The notes below the pieces were generated by a model. That model was given only the letters and a program-made list of their open reading frames with translations. It was not told where the DNA came from and ran no database searches. The position numbers and the translations under genes are program-made. Below are positions 11,872-21,574 of a stretch of 64,000 nucleotides of DNA, in pieces. The stretch is from NCBI GenBank assembly GCA_037783545.1, contig JBBELK010000485.1:62001-126000 (forward strand), given 5' to 3'. This DNA comes from Henricia sp. BOLD:AAB3569. Lineage: Eukaryota > Echinodermata > Asteroidea > Spinulosida > Echinasteridae. Each line of letters opens with the position of its first letter. The stretch's first letter is position 1.

Positions 11872-13149
11872 TTATGGGGTGTCGGATTGCTGTCCACCGC
11901 GAAATCCAGCTTCGAAGTTAGAGTCAAAGATGCGCTGAGTTTCCTCCTTCACCACCAGTAATCCTCCATGATAGATAGTGCGTGTTTTCGTCTCAGTTAT
12001 CTTCCGTACATTGCCGATCATGTTTTCCTCAAGCTGTTGCTTGGTCATCGGGGCTCCCACTTTCACGTCAGATGACGCCTCTGCACGGATCAATCTCCGG
12101 ATCTTTGTTGGGCGCTGAGGGGATCTCGTCTCCTGGTTAGGCGCGTTCGCCTTGCGTAGAAATACCACGTCATACTGGCGACTCCCGCGATCGTGGACCG
12201 TACGCATAAATCCAGTGTACGTGTCGCTTTTGCTCTTCTCCGTTATACGGACAACTTGTCCCGGAAAGAATCTCCCCACTTCCGCTTCCAACTCGGCCTC
12301 TTTGGGATTCGGTGGCGCGTCATCCGCAGATTCGGTTTCGCCTTCAGCTCGCTGTTCCTCCTGCATGTTCCGAAGCATGCTCAGTGGCTTACCTCTGGGT
12401 GGTGAAGCCGGTACTGCCTCCAGCGGTGTATTATCCCACAATAGTGAGGCAGGGGAGACTGCCACATCCAGAATGTCGGACGTAGTCTCCTTAGGTCGCC
12501 CTCCGACCATCGCCTCCCACTCCGCATTGGCGTCTAGCCATTCTGGAACGTTGCCTTGGGGCTTAGCTTCTGCTGAAGTTTGTGCCACTTCCTTTGGCCT
12601 CTCCCGTTCTGGTGATTTGGCGCTTGACCGCTCCAATGGAAGTTGTTCCGCGACTCTGCGTACAGGATCCGTTAGCTCATCTGGTGCCCTGGCCAATGAA
12701 CTGGAAGAAGTTTTACTCTTCTTGCTCTTACTGCCTTTGTCGTTACCCCGACGACCGTTGTTCTCGGATTTCTCGTTAGAACCATCACGCTTACGTTTCT
12801 CCTCGGGTTCTTTGCTCGACTCCTCCCGGTTGTTAGATCTGCCATGGTGCCCCGCTTCTTCCTCGCGACGGCGGTCGTCTGCGCGCGACTCATAGGTCTC
12901 GCCTGGTATCTCGTTAACTTCGTTCATGTGGTTGGGGTGGCAGTCCTTGTAGTGAGCCTTCAGGTTGTCCCGGCGGGTATTTTTGTGTGAGCAACGCTTG
13001 CACCAGTATCGAATCCGCGGTCCATGCTCGGTACTGATATGTCGGTCCAAACTCCGCTTGTGAAGCAACACCCGACAATGTGGACATTCCACCTTCTCCC
13101 CTTCTGGCGTTGATCGAGACTTTCGCTCCTCGCTGTTGTTCCACCCCAT
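11872..13149 (-). CDS. Gypsy ORF3, C2H2 zinc-finger protein
   Basis: A 425-residue frame after pol, in the place where an env gene would lie. ATG is at 13149. Two C2H2 fingers are visible near the N-terminus (C22-C25-H37-H42 and C50-C53-H66-H71). A Lys/Arg/Glu/Ser-rich segment follows (about 85-155, likely nuclear localisation), then an acidic, proline-containing middle. Two related C-terminal motifs occur (about 297-317, VVRITEKSKSDTYTGF, and 379-400, VRKITETKTRTIYHGG), suggesting an internal duplication. No signal peptide or membrane segment is seen, so it is not env-like. On the minus strand, 16 nt upstream of the ATG, TTTTGTCTTCCCAACAG ends at 13166 and is an excellent 3' splice site, so a spliced subgenomic RNA is likely. 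The function is unknown; nucleic-acid or chromatin binding is an inference. Confidence 0.8.
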   Translation of the reverse strand: MGWNNSEERKSRSTPEGEKVECPHCRVLLHKRSLDRHISTEHGPRIRYWCKRCSHKNTRRDNLKAHYKDCHPNHMNEVNEIPGETYESRADDRRREEEAGHHGRSNNREESSKEPEEKRKRDGSNEKSENNGRRGNDKGSKSKKSKTSSSSLARAPDELTDPVRRVAEQLPLERSSAKSPERERPKEVAQTSAEAKPQGNVPEWLDANAEWEAMVGGRPKETTSDILDVAVSPASLLWDNTPLEAVPASPPRGKPLSMLRNMQEEQRAEGETESADDAPPNPKEAELEAEVGRFFPGQVVRITEKSKSDTYTGFMRTVHDRGSRQYDVVFLRKANAPNQETRSPQRPTKIRRLIRAEASSDVKVGAPMTKQQLEENMIGNVRKITETKTRTIYHGGLLVVKEETQRIFDSNFEAGFRGGQQSDTP

Positions 13150-13165
13150 CTCCGTGTCGTATAAT

Positions 13166-13190
13166 CTGTTGGGAAGACAAAACGTTAATA
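13166..13190 (-). promoter_or_regulatory. Predicted 3' splice site for gypsy ORF3
   Basis: Read on the minus strand: branch-like ACTATTAACG, a pyrimidine tract and AACAG, with the exon starting at 13165. It lies in the 95-nt gap between the pol stop (13245) and the ORF3 ATG (13149). A donor has not been identified; GGGTGACT in the leader near 18640 is a poor candidate. Confidence 0.6.
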
Positions 13191-13244
13191 GTTCCTCAGC
13201 CTAGGAAGGCGAACATCTTTTTATTTTATTTTATGTGTACCCTT

Positions 13245-16200
13245 CTAACGGTATCTATGTGGCTTTTGACGGTGCCTGGGGGGATTTCGACGCGGAAACG
13301 GAGCTGCAATCCTGCCCTCCTCCTGGTGCTGTTCTTCGGCTTGCAAACTCGCATTCAGAGTCTCCCGTGTTATTGTATTCATCGAGTCTACATGTTCCCT
13401 TGTACTTTGTGGGCTTTGTGGTGAGTAGGTTGTGGATTGTGATTCCTGTGTAGGTGTCGCATCTGGCACAAGATTTAGCCTAGAATCTCGGGCATCGTCC
13501 TCCTCTAGAACTATATCAGTCTGGCGCTGATCAGATGTCACATCGACAGCTTGCAGTTCGCTTTCGCTATGCCAAGGCTCAAGCGGTTCACCTTGGTACG
13601 GTTTCAATCTGTCACTATGCACCACTTTCATCTTACCACCTTTTCGTTGCTGTATGCGGTATGTCACATCGGAGAGTTTGTTGATAATCAGATATGGCCC
13701 GTCCCAACGTAGTTGCAGTTTAGGCGACACGCCTTTCTTTCTAGCAGAGTTATGTAGCCATACGAAATTGCTCACAATCAGTCTGTCCCTAACAGATCGC
13801 CTGTCGTAATACGTCTTCTGACGCCTCGCACTCTTTTTTAGACACTGGCGCGCATTATCATGGGCCAACCTTAACTGCCTCCTCAGTTCTAGTGCGTAGT
13901 CCGTCTTCACATCACCAACACTCTCTGTCTCGTCAGTCATTGCAGTAGTTAAGTCTATAGGTAGGCGCACTTCCCGGCCTAGCATTAACATGCTTGGTGA
14001 TTCGCTCGTTGATTCCTGTGGTGACGAGCGGTATGCGAACATTGCGAAAGGGACCTTTTCATCCCAGTCTTTCTGTCTCCTATGTGGCTCTATCATCATG
14101 GATACTGTCGTCACAAGAGTCCGGTTGAAACGCTCTATGAGGCCATCTGACTTTGGATTATATGGCGTCGTTCGGGTCTTTTCTATCCCGAGTATACGGC
14201 ACATTTCACTAAACACCTGCGATTCAAAATTCCGACCCTGGTCTGAGTGTAGAACTTCAGGTACCCCGAATCGGCAAACAAATTCTTGAACAAATTTGTT
14301 AGCCACTGTTTCTGCCGTTTGATCTGGTATCGGATACGCTTCCATCCACTTAGTCAGATAGTCACCCACCACAAGAACGTACTTGTTCCCTTTGTCAGTC
14401 ACCGGAAAAGGGCCAGTGATGTCCAAGGCGACCCTTTCCATAGGCGCTCCTACCAAATGCTGTTGTAACGGCGCCTTTCTAGCCTTCGTAGGTGACTTTC
14501 TTCTCGCGCACACGTTGCACTGTCGGACAATAGACCTCACATCTGCTGATATACCAGCCCAGTAGAATCTTGCAGAAACCTTCGCCAAAGTCTTCTTCAC
14601 ACCCAAGTGGCCACTACAATTGCCACCATGCAGCTCTTTAACTGCCTCTACACGGTGCCTGTCGGGCAGTATGGGTCGCCATCGCACCATTCGTCCGTCG
14701 TCCGACTCCCACCTTCGACATAAAACTCCGTCTCTGATAGTCAGTTGATCCCAAATTCCCCAATACGTCTTAACTGCTGGCGACAGGGCTGTAATTTCGG
14801 ACCTCTTGGGTCTTCCAACTGATTTTTCCTTTGCTGTCAATGCCCATCGGATAGCTGGTTCCTCTAGCTGTGCCTGTCTTAAATCTGCATGGCACAATGT
14901 CGGTACAGTAGTCACTACCCTGGTAAGCAGAGTGTTGGAAGTTTTGTCTGTAGTATTTGTGGCTTCGTCCTCAGGTGTTGATATAGCTGTCACCTCTGGC
15001 CCTTCGCTTCTACCACACTGGTGACAAGGATTCCTTGATAGGCTATCAGCGTTAGCATGTGACCGGCCAGCTCGATGGACGATTGTGTAATCATATTCAC
15101 TGATCACCTGTAGCCACCTTGCCATTTGCCCTTGCTGGTCCTTGAAGTTAACCAACCAACGCAAGGCTCCGTGGTCACTTCGAACGACAACCTTGCGCCC
15201 ATATAGGTATTGTCGAAACTGCTTTAAAAAGACAACTACAGCCAGCAGCTCTCTGCGTGTAACACAATAGTTACGCTCAGCTTGGTTCAGGACTCTGCTC
15301 GCGTAGGCTATCACCCGTTCCTGGCCGTCTATCTCTTGCGACAGAACTGCTCCTATACCTATGCCACTAGCATCGGTATCTAAGATGAAATCACTCTCGG
15401 GGGATGGGTACGCTAGGATTGGTGACTCCTGAAGTCTTCTCTTCAGTTCCAAGAATGCTTCCTCGCAATTCTCGCACCATACGAATTCTCTGGACTTTTC
15501 TGTAAGCCGGTGTAGGGGTCGAGCAATGTCTGCAAACCCTGCTACAAACTTTCGGTAGTAAGATGCCAAGCCCAGAAAGCTTTGGACACCTTTCACCGTA
15601 TTTGGTGTCTGCCAATCTCTGATCACGCGGATCTTCTCGGGGTCCGTGGAAATTCCTTCGCCAGACACGACATGGCCTAAGTACAAAACCTTTCGCCTGA
15701 ATAGGTGACACTTACTCGGCTTTAGTTTAAGCTTTGCCTCTCGCAGGCGCTGAAACACTGTCGCCAACCGTTCCAATTCATCTTCCACGCACTTTGCGAA
15801 GACAATAACATCGTCGAGGTAAACCAGTAAGATTTCCCAGTGCAACCCCGCTAGCACACGCTCCATGAGCCTCTCAAACGTCGACGGCGCATTACAGAGG
15901 CCAAATGGCATCACTCGCCAACAAAATAGTCCGCCTCTGACTACAAACGCCGACTTCTGTTTCGCCTCCTCGTTTAGCTCAACCTGCCAATACCCCGACG
16001 CCAGGTCAAGGGTAGAAAACCATTTACCTCCCGCCAGGGTATCCAGGGACTCATCAATCCGTGGGATGGGGAACGCGTCTTTAATGGTGACTGAATTTAG
16101 GCGACGGTAGTCCACGCAAAATCTTTTACTCCCATCTTTTTTCTTGACCAGCACCACATTTGATGCCCATGGACTATCCGCAGCCTCGATACGCCCCTCT

Positions 16201-17315
16201 TTTAACATCTCCTGTATTTGCCTGTTTATCTCTTGCTGTATCACTGGAGGAAACCGCCTGGGCCGCTCCTTAATAGGACGTGCGTCCCCCGTGTTTATGT
16301 GGTGCCGCACCAGGTCCGTACGGCCCAAATCCGAACTGGTTTTTGCAAAAACATCTTCGTATTGACACAGCAGTTGAGCTATCCTCCAGTGGTAGGACTC
16401 ATCCACTTCCTCGATGCTGCGTTCGTACAATTCAGCAAGGTGAGCAGGAACCGTCACTTCGTGTGGGCTACTTGGGACTTCAGTCGGGGATCCCTGAACA
16501 TCACACTCGTGAACAGCCGTAAGTCGCCCTACCATTGTTCCCCGTTTTACAACACATTCTCTCTTCCCTGGGTTAAACATACGGATGGGTATTTTTCCGC
16601 CTTCGGTATTTACCAGGACTCGAGCTACCACCATGCCTTTGTCGGCTACCTCGCTCCGATCAACTGGCTCCAACAGTCCAAGTTTCCATCGTAGTGGCTC
16701 ACCAATCGCCGAACCAGGGACCAGTGCCTCATGCCCCGCTGGTACTCTGGTCGTCTCCGTCACTATCACTCGAGCACAGAGACCATCCCCACTCGCACTT
16801 AAACACTTCACCTTCTCGCCATTCAGCGTCAGCTCGAACGATTGAAAGTCCAGGGTACTCTGGGTGGATAGTAAAAAGTCCATTCCCAAAATCCCTTCGA
16901 TTTCGCCAGTATTTCCAAATACGGCACGGACGGGGCACGTGGTCTTGCCGATTTGCACCTCTATCCACGCACTGCCAAGAGTTTCCATTTTACTGCCATC
17001 GGCGTTTCGCACTCCAGCGCCTTCTTTATCCAACTTAGGTCTTTTCTCCACAGGAATTTTGTAGTATGCTGCCGATGACAATACTGTATCCGTGGCTCCA
17101 GTGTCTACTAAAAGATTTACGCTAATCTCTCTCACCGTAGCCTTGACAAACATTCCTGTTTGCGCATCACGACCTATTTTGGATCGGAAACCATCTCCGC
17201 GTGTCCCAACCTCTACTGGTCTCTTTCTGTCACGGTCTTTTGGCCCTGTTGTCTGTCCAGCTTTCCCGCGGGCCCTCGAGTCAGCTGCTGGTCGTTTCCC
17301 GACCCACGTTCTCTT
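13245..17315 (-). CDS. pol: Gypsy Pol: protease, RT, RNase H, integrase
   Basis: The frame opens at 17315 inside gag and ends at 13245; the first ATG (17153) gives 1302 residues. Numbering from that ATG: aspartic protease DTGA at 17-20; reverse transcriptase with FCVDYR at 345-350 and YLDD at 445-448; RNase H with DTDAS at 592-596 and D660; integrase zinc motif H842, H849, C879, C882; catalytic triad D911, D971, E1007 (D,D-35-E); GPY module at 1152-1154. It is -1 relative to gag with a 103-nt overlap, so it is most likely made as a Gag-Pol fusion by -1 frameshifting rather than from the ATG. The protein is complete, with no stop or missing catalytic residue. Confidence 0.96.
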   Translation of the reverse strand, partial: KRTWVGKRPAADSRARGKAGQTTGPKDRDRKRPVEVGTRGDGFRSKIGRDAQTGMFVKATVREISVNLLVDTGATDTVLSSAAYYKIPVEKRPKLDKEGAGVRNADGSKMETLGSAWIEVQIGKTTCPVRAVFGNTGEIEGILGMDFLLSTQSTLDFQSFELTLNGEKVKCLSASGDGLCARVIVTETTRVPAGHEALVPGSAIGEPLRWKLGLLEPVDRSEVADKGMVVARVLVNTEGGKIPIRMFNPGKRECVVKRGTMVGRLTAVHECDVQGSPTEVPSSPHEVTVPAHLAELYERSIEEVDESYHWRIAQLLCQYEDVFAKTSSDLGRTDLVRHHINTGDARPIKERPRRFPPVIQQEINRQIQEMLKEGRIEAADSPWASNVVLVKKKDGSKRFCVDYRRLNSVTIKDAFPIPRIDESLDTLAGGKWFSTLDLASGYWQVELNEEAKQKSAFVVRGGLFCWRVMPFGLCNAPSTFERLMERVLAGLHWEILLVYLDDVIVFAKCVEDELERLATVFQRLREAKLKLKPSKCHLFRRKVLYLGHVVSGEGISTDPEKIRVIRDWQTPNTVKGVQSFLGLASYYRKFVAGFADIARPLHRLTEKSREFVWCENCEEAFLELKRRLQESPILAYPSPESDFILDTDASGIGIGAVLSQEIDGQERVIAYASRVLNQAERNYCVTRRELLAVVVFLKQFRQYLYGRKVVVRSDHGALRWLVNFKDQQGQMARWLQVISEYDYTIVHRAGRSHANADSLSRNPCHQCGRSEGPEVTAISTPEDEATNTTDKTSNTLLTRVVTTVPTLCHADLRQAQLEEPAIRWALTAKEKSVGRPKRSEITALSPAVKTYWGIWDQLTIRDGVLCRRWESDDGRMVRWRPILPDRHRVEAVKELHGGNCSGHLGVKKTLAKVSARFYWAGISADVRSIVRQCNVCARRKSPTKARKAPLQQHLVGAPMERVALDITGPFPVTDKGNKYVLVVGDYLTKWMEAYPIPDQTAETVANKFVQEFVCRFGVPEVLHSDQGRNFESQVFSEMCRILGIEKTRTTPYNPKSDGLIERFNRTLVTTVSMMIEPHRRQKDWDEKVPFAMFAYRSSPQESTSESPSMLMLGREVRLPIDLTTAMTDETESVGDVKTDYALELRRQLRLAHDNARQCLKKSARRQKTYYDRRSVRDRLIVSNFVWLHNSARKKGVSPKLQLRWDGPYLIINKLSDVTYRIQQRKGGKMKVVHSDRLKPYQGEPLEPWHSESELQAVDVTSDQRQTDIVLEEDDARDSRLNLVPDATPTQESQSTTYSPQSPQSTREHVDSMNTITRETLNASLQAEEQHQEEGRIAAPFPRRNPPRHRQKPHRYR

Positions 17316-18580
17316 TCACGCCCCTGCTTACAGTCACGGGCATAGTGGCCAGTATTCTTACATTTGTAACACACCGTCGTAGGTGTAGCCTTTCGCCTTT
17401 CTTGGATATCCTGGACTTTTGTATTTAACGTGTCAATAGACTTGGACATTTTCTTCATCCATTGCCTTATGTCGTCATCGCTGGGTGGGTGTCCTTCCAG
17501 CGCCGGGTTTCTGTATCCACGTGGTGATGGCTCTTCCTCTCCATCAACACCACGTGCAAACTTCGATCGCCTGTCCAGGCGCTGCTCCTCTATTCTCATA
17601 AAACTGTCTGTGTTCAGCGCAGCACGAATAGCCTCGTCCAGATTTGAGGGTTTTGCCCTGAAAACACCTTCCCGGATAGCCTGGTCTTGGATCGCGTCTG
17701 AAAAATGACCCCTTGCCAAACGGTCACGACCTTCGTCTGTCAATTCGGGATATGCTAAGGCTGCCAAATCCCGAATAGTCTGTCCGAGCTCTTGCAAGCT
17801 TTCCTTAGACCCTTGGCGTTTGTGTCTCAACTCTGCAAGATGGTTTTCGGCAAGCTGACCAGGCCCAAACCTCTTTTCCAATAGACTGACCAGCTTAGCG
17901 TAGGTGACGCCACTGACATTACTGGAGAGGTTACCCAACACTTTCACTGCCGTTCCCTGTAGGCTAGCAGCAAGAAAGATCCTCGCCTGGTGATCGGACC
18001 AGTTGTTAGCCAGTTTGCATGCCTCGAAATGTTGCTTGTACTCCCGCCAAGGAGTCTTCCCATTGAACTTCTCGGGTAGAATATTTGGTCGTCTACTCAC
18101 ACTTGCCTCACAATTATAACGCACCGTTGTATCTTCCCTGACATCTGCGCAACCTGATGGAGAAATCTCGTTTTCTCTGAGCTGGGTACCACAATTAACT
18201 TGCAGTGAAAAGTCGTCCCCAGTCCGAACTCCATCGGGTTCACGGACGGTAGAACGCGTCCAACCCGACTGATCATTCTCGTGCATAAATGGAGTTGAGG
18301 CAGTCCTCGCCAGTGTAGGTGTTGGTGCAGGTGGCGGTGGGACTCGAAGCAATTTTCTAGGCCTTGGTGTCGGTGGTATTCCGGACGTGGAGGACGCCGT
18401 ATATGTTGTAGAAGCTATGTAACCTTCATTCCTTTCCTTCAGTAATTGGCTGACCTCGGCACGCAGTTGTTGATTCTCTGTTTTCAATTGCTCTCTCTCT
18501 GCCTCGAGTTGTTGTGATTCCTCGCTGCTCTGCTGGATTATCGACAGTTCCCCATCGAAGTCAATTAAACTCGCTTCCAT
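17213..18580 (-). CDS. gag: Gypsy Gag
   Basis: 455 residues from the ATG at 18580; the same frame extends three codons upstream only to a TTG, so I prefer the ATG. An N-terminal leucine-rich coiled coil (about 15-50) is followed by a proline-rich linker, a retrotransposon Gag/capsid domain (about 165-345, starting near WREYKQHFEACKLANNW) and one CCHC zinc knuckle (C404, C407, H412, C417). The C-terminus is basic and Gln-rich. Gag forms the particle and packages RNA. The stop codon at 17213-17215 lies inside the overlap with pol. Confidence 0.93.
   Translation of the reverse strand: MEASLIDFDGELSIIQQSSEESQQLEAEREQLKTENQQLRAEVSQLLKERNEGYIASTTYTASSTSGIPPTPRPRKLLRVPPPPAPTPTLARTASTPFMHENDQSGWTRSTVREPDGVRTGDDFSLQVNCGTQLRENEISPSGCADVREDTTVRYNCEASVSRRPNILPEKFNGKTPWREYKQHFEACKLANNWSDHQARIFLAASLQGTAVKVLGNLSSNVSGVTYAKLVSLLEKRFGPGQLAENHLAELRHKRQGSKESLQELGQTIRDLAALAYPELTDEGRDRLARGHFSDAIQDQAIREGVFRAKPSNLDEAIRAALNTDSFMRIEEQRLDRRSKFARGVDGEEEPSPRGYRNPALEGHPPSDDDIRQWMKKMSKSIDTLNTKVQDIQERRKATPTTVCYKCKNTGHYARDCKQGRERERGSGNDQQLTRGPAGKLDRQQGQKTVTERDQ
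17261..17300 (-). promoter_or_regulatory. Candidate -1 frameshift sites in gag/pol
   Basis: Within the gag/pol overlap (17213-17315) two heptamers of the X XXY YYZ type are in the correct phase on the minus strand: G GGA AAC at 17300-17294 and G GGA AAG at 17267-17261. GGGAAAC is a known retroviral slip site (for example FIV and visna). No downstream pseudoknot was worked out, so it is unclear which one is used. Confidence 0.65.
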
Positions 18581-18657
18581 GTTGCCCAAATATTGTTATC
18601 CAACCCAGGTGTACTGTGCAGATGTTTCTTTGTAGTCACCCGATTTATTGTTGCGCC

Positions 18658-18676
18658 AATCCCACTTCTGACACCA
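18658..18676 (-). promoter_or_regulatory. Primer-binding site, tRNA-Leu type
   Basis: On the minus strand TGGTGTCAGAAGTGGGATT starts two bases inside the 5' LTR. It is the complement of a tRNA 3' end AATCCCACTTCTGACACCA, as in animal tRNA-Leu. This fixes the direction of the element and the LTR border. Confidence 0.9.
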
Positions 18677-18678
18677 TT

Positions 18679-19546
18679 TGTAGTGCGCCGACCGCTCTCC
18701 TGGCTTTCCTTCTCGAGCGTAGGAGAAGACTACGGGGTCGTTGTCCAGCACTCGCGCTAGGGTTGCCGTCGGCGGAGTTGATCAGGATTACGCCTTCCCG
18801 ACGAGCGGTTATCCGGAAGGCGGGGAAGCAGATCCGTTTGGGCGGAAATATACCCCCAGGCACAACAATGCGTCAGTGTCTACTACTCTGCTCCTATATT
18901 TACTAAACAGTCACCCAGGGCAATTAGCATTGAACCAAAATAACAGGAAAGAGACCAATCTGCTCAATACAAGTAGTTTAATCAATCATTCATCACCTTC
19001 TTAGGGTTGCATCCTATCAAGGCGGTGCCAATATAGGTGTATTAGCATCGTTACAGCAAAGATACACATATGGTACAGGATAGAGCCTACTTAGGTGTCT
19101 AGCACGTGGCTGGCGTTTAAGTCTCAATTAACACAGTATGGCTATTGTAGCTGTACTACAAATAGAAGGACCGACCAACACAATAGGGGCTGAATAATGA
19201 GGATTCACTCTGTTTACTGGCCTATTTCGACAGCACTCACCCGACGACGCGTTGAGTCACACGATGCAATACTCGGTGCAGCCTCACGTAGCCGCGCTAC
19301 CAACACGACGTTTGTCCGTTGCAATGCTAGGGCGAGAGCGTTCCGGACAAGTACACGAACCGAGAGCAACTGAAGACGGGAAGCGCGGAAGAGAGCGTGC
19401 ACACGCGCGACACTGACTTATATACATTATCTCGCGCATGCGCACTGGTCTCTCCTCATAGTACAGCAGTGGCGTACACCAGTGTACCTATGACGAGAAC
19501 CAGTCATAGACTTGCTCCCGGGCACTATGAACAACGTTTCGCTACA
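18679..19546 (-). repeat. 5' LTR of the gypsy element
   Basis: 868 bp. On the minus strand a TATATAAG box lies at 19424-19417 and marks the likely promoter, with transcription expected to start about 25-35 bp further, near 19385-19395. Followed on + by the target duplication ATAC. Confidence 0.96.
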
Positions 19547-19550
19547 ATAC

Positions 19551-19879
19551 GAATAGCACACAGACGTTGTCTGGTGAATTGGGTGGGCGTGGAGTGCAGT
19601 GGATTTAGTTTTATCACGTTGCTTTTGGTCAGCCAGTGAGTCAATACACTATAGGCCCTATGCCACTGTTTGTATCGAGTTCGGGTTTTCATGTTTACCA
19701 GCCTTGCGGATGTTCGTACAGGGGTAAATGTAATTCAGTGCGTTTATATCGAAGATTGGTGATTGCGGTTTTTCTACTGACAGATCGCCCCATCAAGTGT
19801 CAAAGAGTTTTTGGCTGTGCCTGTACTGTAGGCGGCCATTAGCAAAAACGCCCCACGAAATGTATGCATATAAAGTAAT
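19551..19879. other. Right flank of the gypsy insertion
   Basis: No gene recognised. GCCCCACGAAATG at about 19850 resembles the arm of the MITE at 58858-58991. Confidence 0.35.
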
Positions 19880-20370
19880 CTACTAGATTTTTATACATAC
19901 CCAGTTTAATTGTTGTTTATTCTAACCAACTAAGTCAACAAACAAGTATTGTTTTCCAGCTTTTTATTACATTTATTTAAATACAATTTCAACTGAAACG
20001 ACACTTTCGATGTGCACCTTCTCGATACGAATGTACAATCTTAATTGTCGATGTGCATGTATAGGTGTTGCTTGGTTTGGACATGTGAATGTAGCATGAT
20101 GCTCGGTTTCCATATACCACAATGCTCGGTGCGCACGTTCCACCTTCTCGATATTAACAGTGCACCATGTTCGGTGTGAATGTGTAATCATAGTCGGTGT
20201 GAATGTTCAACGTTCGCCGTATCAATGTAGCATGCTTCATCGTGTTCATAAATTCACCGCGTTTTACGAGTTTGAAGCGGCCACGCCTCGGAAGCCCAAG
20301 ATTTGTGTACAAAATTACATACGAGATCCGATCACGAACGTACTATATTGTTATACATAGGCCTATAGGC
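19880..20370 (+). repeat. Dispersed repeat P, copy 2
   Basis: Starts with a CCCAGTTTAATTGTTGTTTATT module and continues through CTTTTTATTACATTTATTTAA and the same body as copy 1, ending near GAAGCCCAAGATTTGTGTAC. The inverted copy at 45160-45450 covers the same modules, which defines the family's extent better than copy 1 does. Confidence 0.75.
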
Positions 20371-20560
20371 CTACCCAGTTTAATTGTTGTTTATTCCAAC
20401 CAACTAAGCCAACAAACAAGTATAGTTTTCCAGCTTTTTATTAAATTTATTTAAAAACAATTTCAACTGAAACGAGACTTTCGATGTGCACATTTTATAT
20501 GAATGTACAATCGTGTCGATGTGCATGTAGGGTGTTGCTCGATATGGACACGCCCCGCCC
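20370..20560 (+). repeat. Dispersed repeat P, copy 3, partial
   Basis: The opening CCCAGTTTAATTGTTGTTTATT module is repeated directly after copy 2, followed by the GACTTTCGATGTGCAC segment, and then stops. It is a head-to-tail truncated tandem copy. Confidence 0.7.
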
Positions 20561-21310
20561 ACTGCCGATAGAGGGCGCCATTCACACTTCGACCTACCGA
20601 AATACGGTCTTGTATCCTGTGGCAGGGTCACGTGCACGGTTCCCTGAAAATTCCATGCACATTCCAAGCGTACCGAGCGCATACCAATGACGTAATGTAA
20701 TGTTATGTATGGCACCCAGACGTCTTCATGTTGAATTCTAGTTTCGCCGCGCCGTTACATGCCCAATTATTTATCGATCAAAATAGTTTGTTTTGCCAAG
20801 ATCGGTAAAGGTCAGCCATGACGGGCAGAATTCTACCCGTCACGTGGTTATTATTATATATTTTTTTGTAAGTGCGCATATTTTGCATTGACAATTTAAA
20901 CCCGGCCGTGCGTGTCGAACATATCCAATTCTGTAAATAAAGTACATTGCCTAGAGCAAAGGGCTTCGCCAATTTTAAAATATATAATACACAATGCGCA
21001 CGCGCAAAGACGACCAATCACCGATCAAGATGAAGCGCCCTTTACCTGTCCTTATATTCTCCTATGTGGAATATGTGGACGGGAACCAGTCTTGTCGTGT
21101 ATGAATCCTAAATCGGACAACAAACGAAATAGCGCCCTCAATAAGTGTTAGGGTTGAGCTGCTTCGGTACGCAGGCGCCAGCAAATGCATTTTACAATAA
21201 AATTAAAAATTGTGCTTGTAGTAGGATATTGGCAAAGTAACACACTTATTAATATTTAATTTTGTCGGAAACGATTGCTCTTTTTAAAAAAATGTAAGTA
21301 GATCGAAAGG
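20561..21310. other. No gene; intact copy of a host repeat
   Basis: Holds TGTGGAATATGTGGACGGGAACCAGTCT at about 21065-21092 in one piece. The same words flank the YR retrotransposon at 29051-29060 and 33508-33524, so this is a paralogous unoccupied target. No gene is seen. Confidence 0.6.
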
Positions 21311-21463
21311 TCACGTGACCTCGGTTTTTTGAAAATTGCTAAACTAACGGCAAAATTCCGTGGTTTCTTTTCAGGATATATTCAGTTTATTTCGGAAGGG
21401 CATTCAGAATCTTGTATGGGTCAATTTCGAGCCCAAAATAGCCCAACGAAGCCGGTGTTACCT
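21311..21463 (+). repeat. Right part of a TTAA-flanked MITE
   Basis: TCACGTGACCTCGG, TGTATGGGTCAATTTCGAGC, AAAATAGCCCAAC and GCCGGTG match the right third of the elements at 45456-46277 and 51323-52176, ending at TTACCTTTAA. The left part is absent. Confidence 0.75.
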
Positions 21464-21574
21464 TTAATGCAGGATGTTTTACAAGTGTTTACATCCTGTA
21501 TTTAGACCAGACCAGAAAGTGAACAATGAACAATTATTAAAATTATAAAATTGACCTTACTTTTAAATAATTGT

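Larger units (their letters stand above)
10663..19546 (-). mobile_element. Complete Ty3/gypsy LTR retrotransposon
   Basis: An 8884-bp element transcribed on the minus strand. Order 5' to 3': LTR (18679-19546), primer-binding site, gag, pol in the -1 frame, a third ORF, LTR (10663-11530). Both LTRs are 868 bp, begin TGTAGTGCG and end CGCTACA on +. The element is flanked by the 4-bp direct repeat ATAC (10659-10662 and 19547-19550). All three frames are open, with intact catalytic motifs, so this is a recent and possibly active copy. Gypsy elements copy their RNA in gag particles and insert by a DDE integrase. It sits between copies of dispersed repeat P, possibly within an older P-rich region. 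Confidence 0.97.

Noticed and set aside
12152..12895. 247-residue plus-strand open frame
   Set aside because: It lies wholly antisense to gypsy ORF3, is rich in Ser/Leu as expected for a shadow frame, and shows no motif.
11872..13149. ORF3 of the gypsy element as an envelope gene
   Set aside because: No signal peptide, membrane segment, furin-like site or Cys pattern of an envelope protein; zinc fingers and basic regions indicate a nuclear protein.
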